Positions 56,862 through 64,000 of a stretch of DNA of 64,000 nt are shown one piece after another. The position numbers and the translations under genes are program-made. Position 1 is the stretch's first letter, and each line of letters begins with the position of its first letter. The notes below the pieces were generated by a model. The model was given only the letters and a program-made list of their open reading frames with translations. It searched no databases and was not told the origin of the DNA. Location: contig CAIXBB010000038.1 of the NCBI GenBank assembly GCA_903917565.1, positions 186,001-250,000 of the forward strand, read 5' to 3'. The stretch comes from an uncultured cyanobacterium (GTDB lineage: Bacteria > Cyanobacteriota > Cyanobacteriia > PCC-6307 > Cyanobiaceae).

Positions 56862-57350
56862 ATGGATGATCTGAGGGTGCGGCACGAGCGGCTGGTGGAC
56901 ATTCACCACGGGGCGCTGAGCGAGGCTGCCGAACGTCTGCTGGCGGAAGCGACCTGGTCGCTGGCCACCACGGCCCTGCTGCTGGCGGCAGAGGGCACGG
57001 ACCGAAGCCGTGTGGTGGCGGTGGGTGACCTCGGCCGCTGGATCGACCATCTCGGGCCGGATCTGGACAGCTTCGTGAGGCTGCGACGCCAAGGTGTCGG
57101 GACCGAAGAGGCCTATGCCAGATGCCACGCCCTGGAAGGGGATACCTTCCTGAGCGCCTGGCAGGCTCTCCAGGGAAAACTTCCCCTGGTGAGCCACGAC
57201 GATCTCAACGGCTTCGCCGTTCTGTCCCAGCAGGGGTTCTCCAGAACTCCCCGAAACATGCTCGTGGTGGTGAACTGGAGCAATCAGGTGACCGCATTCC
57301 TGGTGGCTTGTGATCGACTGAGGCGGGAGAAACAACGTCCGTCAGCCTGA
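56862..57350 (+). CDS. Hypothetical protein, 162 aa
   Basis: Begins at the ATG at 56862. The protein is soluble and helix-rich, with a middle hydrophobic patch (LATTALLLAAEG) too short and charged around it for a sure membrane span. The pattern SNQVTAFLVACDRLRREKQRP near the end is amphipathic. Codon use is somewhat less G/C-biased than core genes. No family is recognised. It is the first gene after tRNA-Thr. Confidence 0.6.
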   Translation: MDDLRVRHERLVDIHHGALSEAAERLLAEATWSLATTALLLAAEGTDRSRVVAVGDLGRWIDHLGPDLDSFVRLRRQGVGTEEAYARCHALEGDTFLSAWQALQGKLPLVSHDDLNGFAVLSQQGFSRTPRNMLVVVNWSNQVTAFLVACDRLRREKQRPSA

Positions 57351-57404
57351 GCAGAAACCTTCCAAGGGAATGACTTCTGGCCGGAGGCTCGCTCTCTGTC
57401 AGAG

Positions 57405-57773
57405 TCAGTCGTCGTCCTCGGAGGATCCGGCGGGAATCAGGCGGATCTGCTTGCGGCCGAGCTTGATCTCGAATTCATCGCCTGGCTGCAGATCGAGCAT
57501 GGCGGTGTAGGCCTTCCCGACCAGAAGATTGCCGTTGCCCTGGACGGTGGCCACGTAGCTGAGTTTGCGGCCACCTTTGGACGCACCTTTGCCACCGCCT
57601 TCGCCCAGGCTGACACCCTTGGCTTCCAGCAGTGCCTCATAAAAAGCCGTGAAATTCAGACGCTCGGCCCCATCCTTTTTGGTGCTGACGTAGCCGCAAC
57701 CACGCACCAGGTCAGATTTCGAGACATCGCCCAGCTCCTTGACCTTGGCCAGGAGATCAGAACCGGTGAGCAT
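57405..57773 (-). CDS. cyAbrB-type transcriptional regulator
   Basis: 122 aa from the ATG at 57773 (MLTGSDLLAKVKEL). The N-terminal region resembles the cyanobacterial AbrB-family start, with a Gly/Lys linker (GEGGGKGASKGGRK) and then the AbrB-like DNA-binding fold at about 72-115 (VQGNGNLLVGKAYT and PGDEFEIKLGRKQ). cyAbrB proteins regulate nitrogen and carbon metabolism genes in cyanobacteria. The upstream region has a strong dyad-symmetric element, consistent with autoregulation. A frame extension to TTG 57782 is possible. Confidence 0.88.
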   Translation of the reverse strand: MLTGSDLLAKVKELGDVSKSDLVRGCGYVSTKKDGAERLNFTAFYEALLEAKGVSLGEGGGKGASKGGRKLSYVATVQGNGNLLVGKAYTAMLDLQPGDEFEIKLGRKQIRLIPAGSSEDDD

Positions 57774-57800
57774 GGGGAGCAAAAAAACTTTTCAAGTCGC

Positions 57801-57806
57801 ATCATA
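57801..57806 (-). promoter_or_regulatory. Candidate -10 element of the cyAbrB gene
   Basis: On the reverse strand these bases read TATGAT, within TTTATGATG, 28 bp upstream of the ATG. A good -35 hexamer is not seen at 17 bp, where the dyad element lies. The candidate is moderate and would fit a promoter activated or repressed through the dyad. Confidence 0.4.
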
Positions 57807-57808
57807 AA

Positions 57809-57850
57809 GGTTTATCCGCTTGTCGTCATTAGACGAACTGCCGATAAACC
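57809..57850 (-). promoter_or_regulatory. 42-bp dyad-symmetric element upstream of the cyAbrB gene
   Basis: Outer arms GGTTTATC (57809-57816) and GATAAACC (57843-57850), and inner arms TCGTC (57823-57827) and GACGA (57832-57836), share the same centre (57829.5) with 6-base spacers on each side. It starts 3 bp from a TATGAT -10 candidate and covers the expected -35 position, so a protein operator is a natural reading, possibly for the AbrB-like protein itself. A transcribed RNA structure is the alternative. Confidence 0.6.
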
Positions 57851-57921
57851 CAGAGACCAACTCACGGCTGTACCGGCGCTGGGCTTGACCCAGGGCAGGG
57901 GCCCAGCCCCCATCCAGGTGC

Positions 57922-58185
57922 TCAGCACAACGCGACGGGCCATTCCACCTTGACCACGTCGAAACCATCTCCACCGAGGCGATTCAGCTCACCGGCGGCG
58001 CGCAGGGCAGCTTCACGGGTATGGAACAGATAGGCCGACATCGGATGGCTCACATCCCCCAGGCCCTGGTCGTCGGGGCGGATCGAGACGTACGAGCCAT
58101 CGGAGAGACGCTGCAGCACATAGCGCTCGGCCTGGGTGCACTCCAGGGGATGCGCTGGATCGATCTCGGGTGCCCAGAAATGCAT
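57922..58185 (-). CDS. Hypothetical protein, 87 aa
   Basis: From the ATG at 58185 (MHFWAPEIDPAHPLE). Soluble, with a central SDGSYVSIRPDDQGLGD stretch and a helical C-terminus (AALRAAGELNRLGG). No membrane span or signal. No family is recognised. It lies between the cyAbrB-type gene (148 bp downstream on the same strand) and the exported 101-aa protein. Confidence 0.55.
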   Translation of the reverse strand: MHFWAPEIDPAHPLECTQAERYVLQRLSDGSYVSIRPDDQGLGDVSHPMSAYLFHTREAALRAAGELNRLGGDGFDVVKVEWPVALC

Positions 58186-58281
58186 CACAACCCCTGTGAG
58201 TGGCTTCTCTGGCCTAATCCAGCCGAGCCGCCAGCCGCCAGGTGGCGCCACATGTCGTTGCAACCTGCCAACCCCGCGTGG

Positions 58282-58587
58282 TCACGTCTGATTGCCGCCG
58301 AAGTCATCGGCGTAGCCCTGATAAGGGTCGAACTCATTCCAGCCGGGACTGGCGTTCTGGAGCAGTCCGTAGCGGGCATCGACGTCATTCATCAGAGTGT
58401 TGCCCGTGGGAACCGTGTCGCAGGTGATCGAACCATCGGCACCGGTGACGCAATTCTCGAACTGCACGTTCGCCAGAACCTTTCCTGCTCCTCCCATCAG
58501 AGAAAGCAACAGGCCAGCGGCCATGGAGAGGGCGAAGCGTGCTGTGGACAGCCTCGAAGCCTCACGGGGTTGCTGTTCTTTGGCCAT
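58282..58587 (-). CDS. Small exported protein, 101 aa
   Basis: From the ATG at 58587. A basic N-terminus and hydrophobic core (ALSMAAGLLLSLMGG) end at a VLA site after Ala39, a likely signal peptidase I cleavage. The mature part has two Cys (46 and 56) suited to a disulfide, and an Asp/Gly/Asn-rich stretch (NVQFENCVTGADG to FDPYQGYADDFGG). I have seen similar picocyanobacterial proteins annotated only as hypothetical. Function unknown; export is an inference from the signal. Confidence 0.65.
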   Translation of the reverse strand: MAKEQQPREASRLSTARFALSMAAGLLLSLMGGAGKVLANVQFENCVTGADGSITCDTVPTGNTLMNDVDARYGLLQNASPGWNEFDPYQGYADDFGGNQT

Positions 58588-58637
58588 CACTGGGGAGCAT
58601 CTGCTGGGATGATGGCACCGCTTCAACACCCGCACCC

Positions 58638-58751
58638 ATGTACACCGATTGGACCGCTGTGATCCTGCTGCTGCTCACGGCCGCACCTCTGGCGGCTGTG
58701 GTGGCCACCACAGCCTTCTTCATCTGGCGGCGGAAACGGACCTCGCGGTGA
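58638..58751 (+). CDS. 37-aa single-span membrane protein
   Basis: From the ATG at 58638: MYTDWT, then a hydrophobic run (AVILLLLTAAPLAAVVATTA to FFIW) ended by RRKRTSR, a positive-inside tail. It is divergent from the exported protein gene by 50 bp and overlaps the zinc-finger gene on the other strand by 32 bp. It looks like a small membrane subunit or helper; identity unknown. Confidence 0.5.
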   Translation: MYTDWTAVILLLLTAAPLAAVVATTAFFIWRRKRTSR

Positions 58752-58932
58752 CCCTCCGGAAGAACAGCTCCCCACCTTCCATCCTCGGTGCGTTCCCCTG
58801 GCCAAGGCAATCGAGACAAGTGCGGTAACGCTGATCATCAATCCTCAGCAGGCCGCTCCCGCCACACTGGGGACATCGGCACGGTGCAAGGGAATGGCCC
58901 CTTGAATCGGAGGAAGGAACCTGGAGAGACAT
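58720..58932 (-). CDS. Small DnaJ-type zinc-finger protein lacking a J-domain
   Basis: 70 aa from the ATG at 58932. Two half-sites CxxCxGxG are seen: Cys20-Cys23 followed by GGSG, and Cys39-Cys42 followed by LGQG, as in one zinc module of DnaJ, with no HPD-bearing J-domain. Such orphans are thought to act in redox or assembly chaperoning (BSD2 in plants is one example). The frame continues upstream to 59091 but the added residues do not fit. It overlaps the 37-aa gene by 32 bp. Confidence 0.7.
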   Translation of the reverse strand: MSLQVPSSDSRGHSLAPCRCPQCGGSGLLRIDDQRYRTCLDCLGQGNAPRMEGGELFFRRVTARSVSAAR

Positions 58933-59005
58933 GGCCAGCTGGCAAAGGATTGTCCTGATCTCCTCACTGTGCCTGGCCAAGACCCCTTGAATCCCGAAAT
59001 CTTCC

Positions 59006-59968
59006 TTAAGGCTTTTTAGTCTGGGCCCGCTCCAGGTGCAAACAGGCCTCAAGGGCCTCCGGGGACAGGCTGTCCGCCAGCTCCCGGGCACTGAGACGGC
59101 TGCCCGGCGGCACCAGCTCCAGACTAGAAGCCAGGCAACCGATCACCGCCGGGGCGTCCATGCCTCGGCTGCGCAGTCCGGCCAGACCATCGGCCCCTTC
59201 CCGTTTGCTCAGCCGCTCGCCCCGGCCGTCCCGCCAGAGGGGCACGTGGGCATAGGCCGGCGGAGGGGCTCCGAGGGCGGCCATCACAGCCACCTGGGCG
59301 CCGGTGGAGGGCCAGAGATCATCCCCTCGAACGACCTCGCTGATGCCCATCAGCAGCTCGTCGACGGCGGTGGCCAGGTGGTAGGCCACCACACCATCGG
59401 CCCGCCGCAGCACCACGTCCCCCACCGCGGCGGGGACGTCCTGGCCGCCGGGCTCCAGACGCAGGCGCCAGCTGGGCAGGCGACCGGCCTGGGGGCCCCA
59501 CAGGGGCGCTCGATCCCGGCAGTACCCCGGATAGACCGCCAAAGCCCCGTGGGGCGCCGAAACATCGGCCAGAAGTCGCCTGCTGCAGCGGCAGGGGTAG
59601 AGGTGGCCGGCCTTGCGCAGGGCCGACAGGACAGTGGCGTAGACGCCGCGATGGTCGCTCTGGCGCACCACCGGACCATCCCAGTCGAGACCGAGCCAGT
59701 GAAGGTCCTCAAGGATCAAGGCCTCGGCACCTGCCCGGTTGCGGGGACCGTCGAGATCATCGATGCGCAGCAACCATTGCCCGTCCCTCAGCTGGGCTTC
59801 AAGCCAGCTGAGGAGGGCAGTGCGGAGGTTGCCCCGGTGCAGCGGGCCGGTGGGGGAGGGGGCGAAGCGGGTGGTGTATCCCAGGCTTCGCTGGCGCAGA
59901 CCCGACGCCAGCCGATTCTGGAGATGGAGGGGGAGGCGCAAAGCCGGGGCACCGGCGGCCGCTGCCAT
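59006..59968 (-). CDS. gluQ: Glutamyl-Q tRNA(Asp) synthetase
   Basis: Truncated glutamyl-tRNA synthetase paralogue that loads glutamate onto queuosine in tRNA-Asp, linking with queF in this window. 320 aa. FAPSPTGPLHRGNLRTALLSWL is the HIGH-like motif, RLSKREGADGL the KMSKS-like motif, and Cys residues in YPCRCSRRLL and YPGYCRD form the zinc site. The family lacks the anticodon-binding domain, as seen here. The start could be internal, as the first 28 residues are weakly conserved. Confidence 0.92.
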   Translation of the reverse strand: MAAAAGAPALRLPLHLQNRLASGLRQRSLGYTTRFAPSPTGPLHRGNLRTALLSWLEAQLRDGQWLLRIDDLDGPRNRAGAEALILEDLHWLGLDWDGPVVRQSDHRGVYATVLSALRKAGHLYPCRCSRRLLADVSAPHGALAVYPGYCRDRAPLWGPQAGRLPSWRLRLEPGGQDVPAAVGDVVLRRADGVVAYHLATAVDELLMGISEVVRGDDLWPSTGAQVAVMAALGAPPPAYAHVPLWRDGRGERLSKREGADGLAGLRSRGMDAPAVIGCLASSLELVPPGSRLSARELADSLSPEALEACLHLERAQTKKP

Positions 59969-59991
59969 GGCCAGAGGGCGGCTGGCGCGGA

Positions 59992-60267
59992 TCAGCCCTG
60001 AACCTTGTCCTTGAAGAGCTTGCCGGCGGTGAAGGCTGGCACGCGCTTGGCGGGGATCTTGATCTTCTCGCCGGTCTTGGGGTTCAGACCCTGACGGGCG
60101 GAACGCTCCCGGGGCTCGAAGGAACCGAAGCCGAGGATGGACACCTTCTTGCCCTCGACCACCGAATCAACGATGGTTTCGATGGCGGCATCGACCACGA
60201 GGGAGACGTCGGTCTTGGTGAGCTCCGTGCGGGCAGCCACGATGTTGACGAGATCAGCTTTGTTCAT
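59992..60267 (-). CDS. hup: DNA-binding protein HU
   Basis: Nucleoid architectural protein. 91 aa. MNKADLVNIVAARTELTK and the HU signature GFGSFEPRERSARQGLNPKT then IKIPAKRVPAFTAGK are clear. A GGAGG sequence lies 16-20 bases before the ATG. It is just upstream of gluQ on the same strand, 23 bp apart. Confidence 0.97.
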   Translation of the reverse strand: MNKADLVNIVAARTELTKTDVSLVVDAAIETIVDSVVEGKKVSILGFGSFEPRERSARQGLNPKTGEKIKIPAKRVPAFTAGKLFKDKVQG

Positions 60268-60383
60268 TGTTCGGGAGAAGCCTCCGGATAGGTGGCGATG
60301 GCGGGGTTCGGGACGTCGAGTGATGGAGGCGAATCGGAAGTCCCCGACCGCCCGATGCGCTCAGCGCGCCAATCGTATGGGTC

Positions 60384-60400
60384 TTGCGGCAGGGCCGCAA
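60384..60400. repeat. Perfect 7-bp hairpin between the HU and MBL-fold genes
   Basis: TTGCGGC (60384-60390) and GCCGCAA (60394-60400) form a hairpin with a 3-nt loop, about 35 bp past the stop of the MBL-fold gene on the reverse strand. No T-run follows on that strand, so it is at best a weak terminator. It lies upstream of the HU gene and could also be a binding site. Confidence 0.4.
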
Positions 60401-60434
60401 CCAGAAAAGTCCACTCATGACAGCGGTTTGGGGG

Positions 60435-61172
60435 TCATGGTCCCGCAGGCTGCCGGAGGGCCAGGGCCTCCAGATCCAGACCCCACAGCTGGGCGGCGCC
60501 CTGCTCCACCAGCTTCGGGCCCCTCAGCGCCCCCAGTCCGGCGCCGCTGGCGATCCAGTCGGGGGACCCGGCCGGGAGCCACTGACGCAGGCGTTCCACG
60601 CTGCGGAGCTGGCGTCCCCAGTGAAAGGTGCCCCGCTGGCGCAGGGGAGAGACCCGGGCCGGTGCCACCGGAACCAGCAGTCGGCCGCAGAACAGCCCGT
60701 CCTGGCCCGCGCCCCCCACCGGGGAGACATGCACGACACAGGCCCCCGGGGAGGGCCCGGGCGTCCAGAGCATCCGCACGTCAGCTCCGAGCCGGTGCTC
60801 GCTGGCGAAGCTGTGCAGGGGAGTCACACCGGGCAGGAGATAGGCCTCCTGCTCCTGCACCAGAACCGGCCATCCCAGAGCCTGCTGCAGGCGGCGGCAG
60901 CGGCCATGGCCGTCGCGGCCGGTGAGCAGGATCCAGGCCCGGGCCTCTTGGCTCTCACCAGTCCGATGGCGGGGGCGGTCGGCCAGGAACCGCAGGTTGG
61001 CCCTGGTGAAGGCGGGGCAGTCGATGAGGAGGTCGGCGCCGGCGGCCTCAAGCAGCCAGGCGCTGCCCCCCTGGCTCTCCCGACTGGGCGCGAACAGCCA
61101 CAACCCCGGACCCACCCGCAGGGGCGGTCGGCCTTCTTCGGACGGCAGCAGGGAGGCGTCGGCTGTGGCCAT
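60435..61172 (-). CDS. Degenerate metallo-beta-lactamase-fold protein
   Basis: 245 aa from the ATG at 61172 (MATADASLLPSEEGR). The order GGSAWLLEAAGADLLIDCP, then an ILLTGRDGHGR segment (about 82-91) and GPSPGACVVHVS fits the MBL hydrolase fold, but the usual HxHxDH metal motif reads TGRDGHGRC, so several metal ligands are missing. It is thus probably a non-catalytic or altered MBL relative; family members of this type are known in cyanobacteria. It is divergent from the debranching enzyme gene (84 bp). Confidence 0.65.
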   Translation of the reverse strand: MATADASLLPSEEGRPPLRVGPGLWLFAPSRESQGGSAWLLEAAGADLLIDCPAFTRANLRFLADRPRHRTGESQEARAWILLTGRDGHGRCRRLQQALGWPVLVQEQEAYLLPGVTPLHSFASEHRLGADVRMLWTPGPSPGACVVHVSPVGGAGQDGLFCGRLLVPVAPARVSPLRQRGTFHWGRQLRSVERLRQWLPAGSPDWIASGAGLGALRGPKLVEQGAAQLWGLDLEALALRQPAGP

Positions 61173-61256
61173 GGCCCCATTGAACCCCCGGAGGCAGGGT
61201 CTGGAGGCAGCGTCCGGGGGCCCGACGTACCCTTGGGGGCAACCCAGGCCAGTGTT

Positions 61257-63414
<2,158 letters not shown>

Positions 63415-63416
63415 GG

Positions 63417-63453
63417 CAGTACAGAAGTACTGGAGCTGGTTCCCTGGAACCGG
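63417..63453. repeat. Two adjacent hairpins beside tRNA-Gly
   Basis: CAGTAC (63417-63422) pairs with GTACTG (63427-63432) around AGAA; three bases on, CTGGTTC (63436-63442) pairs with GAACCGG (63447-63453) around CCTG, with one G-T pair. They lie after the debranching enzyme gene and before the start of tRNA-Gly on the other strand. A T-run is lacking, so termination is not certain. Confidence 0.4.
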
Positions 63454-63530
63454 CTGCAGCATTATGACCTGCACCGACCTATCCAGATCGGCCGGCCAAC
63501 AGGACGACCACCACCGGAGCGCCTCCAGGT

Positions 63531-64000
63531 TTGACCTCCCCCACGCCGTCCACCCCGCCGCCGTCAGCGCCCAACCTGCCGACGGATGCCGTGGATACGG
63601 CGGACCTTCCATCCGGTGAGCGCCGCCGGGTGCTCCTGGCCTACGGCATGGGGGACGCCGGCACGGGGATGGCCGCCTCCCTGATCGGCTTCTATCTGTT
63701 CATTTTCTACACCTCGGCGGCGGGGCTGCCCGCCTGGATGGCCGGCCTGGTGCTGATGACGGCCAGGCTCTGGGATGCCATCAACGACCCGATCGTGGGC
63801 TGGCTGAGCGACAAGACGCGTTCGCCCTGGGGGCCCCGGCTGCCCTGGATCCTCGGCAGCGCCGTGCCGCTCGGCTTCGCCATGGCCCTGATGTGGTGGC
63901 TGCCACCGGGAGGTCTCTGGGTCAGGTTCGCCGTGTTCGTGGCCATCTCGATGGTGGCCAACAGCCTCTACACCTGCGTCAACCTTCCCTACTCCGCCCT
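63531..64000 (+). CDS. GPH-family sugar:cation symporter, N-terminal part (truncated by window edge)
   Basis: Open to the end of the window, 156 codons from the TTG at 63531. After a Pro/Ser-rich start of about 35 residues comes YGMGDAGTGMAASLIGFYLF, then LVLMTARLWDAINDPIVGWL and SDKTRSPWGPRLPW. The D-x-x-x-DP-x-x-G-x-x-SDKT pattern is the signature of glycoside-pentoside-hexuronide:cation symporters. Substrate unknown. The TTG start is provisional; an internal ATG exists in YGMGDAG but lies past the first conserved residues. Confidence 0.8.
   Translation, partial: MTSPTPSTPPPSAPNLPTDAVDTADLPSGERRRVLLAYGMGDAGTGMAASLIGFYLFIFYTSAAGLPAWMAGLVLMTARLWDAINDPIVGWLSDKTRSPWGPRLPWILGSAVPLGFAMALMWWLPPGGLWVRFAVFVAISMVANSLYTCVNLPYSA

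Noticed and set aside
60384-61256. N-terminal extension of the debranching enzyme frame by about 290 codons
   Set aside because: Low-complexity and antisense to the MBL-fold gene; the CBM48-like start is right after TTG 61257.

Overview
The window is high-GC, densely packed bacterial chromosome from a cyanobacterium. The sequence shows a photosynthetic-type ATP synthase operon with separate b and b' subunits, the allophycocyanin core genes apcE-apcA-apcB-apcC, a beta' RNA polymerase subunit split into rpoC1 and rpoC2, a high-light-inducible (Hli) protein gene beside rpoC2, a PII gene under an NtcA-type box, and a biotin operon with a BioK-type esterase. High GC, short intergenic gaps, frequent 1-4 bp start/stop overlaps and these gene pairings suggest a Cyanobium/Synechococcus-type picocyanobacterium; that placement is inference. 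No insertion sequence, integrase, CRISPR array or rRNA gene was seen.

Layout. 1-7341: the 3' end of a PPC/DUF296 gene, then the reverse-strand operon atpI-atpB-atpE-atpF2-atpF-atpH-atpA-atpG, preceded by a methyltransferase gene. 7491-12219: apcE (three linker repeats, so a three-cylinder phycobilisome core) and apcA-apcB-apcC with a strong terminator. 12298-15594: ftsW and the cytochrome c biogenesis pair ccdA-ccsB. 15596-19139: queF, glnB, a TlyA-type RNA methyltransferase, a small unknown gene and purB. 19189-22035: a large Ski2-like helicase. 22125-26907: biotin operon bioF-bioK-bioC-bioD-(51-codon gene)-bioA. 26929-31930: DUF3143 and J-domain genes, rsmG, and a reverse-strand redox-looking cluster (HEAT protein, DUF2997, Ycf35/DUF1257, 4Fe-4S ferredoxin, aldo/keto reductase). 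32007-34653: AmpG-like permease, rlmN, hli. 34646-45477: rpsT-tatD-rpoB-rpoC1-rpoC2. 45581-49654: hisD, rpiA, an HtrA/Deg protease and a metallophosphoesterase. 49735-55821: translation/transcription operon rimP-nusA-rnpM(ylxR)-infB behind a small Cys-rich gene. 55826-58932: small membrane and orphan genes, tRNA-Thr(CGU) and a cyAbrB regulator with a striking dyad element upstream. 59006-64000: gluQ, HU, a degenerate metallo-beta-lactamase-fold protein, a glycogen debranching enzyme whose 3' end overlaps antisense tRNA-Gly(UCC), and the start of a GPH-type sugar symporter.

Taken together this is mostly core metabolism: light harvesting (apc, hli), ATP synthesis, cytochrome c assembly, nitrogen sensing (glnB), cofactor synthesis (biotin, queuosine), gene expression (rpo, nusA, infB, rimP, rsmG, rlmN) and glycogen breakdown. 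The least explained parts are the Ycf35/DUF2997/ferredoxin/aldo-keto reductase cluster, the tiny gene inside the biotin operon, and the small-gene pocket after tRNA-Thr with its palindromic element.
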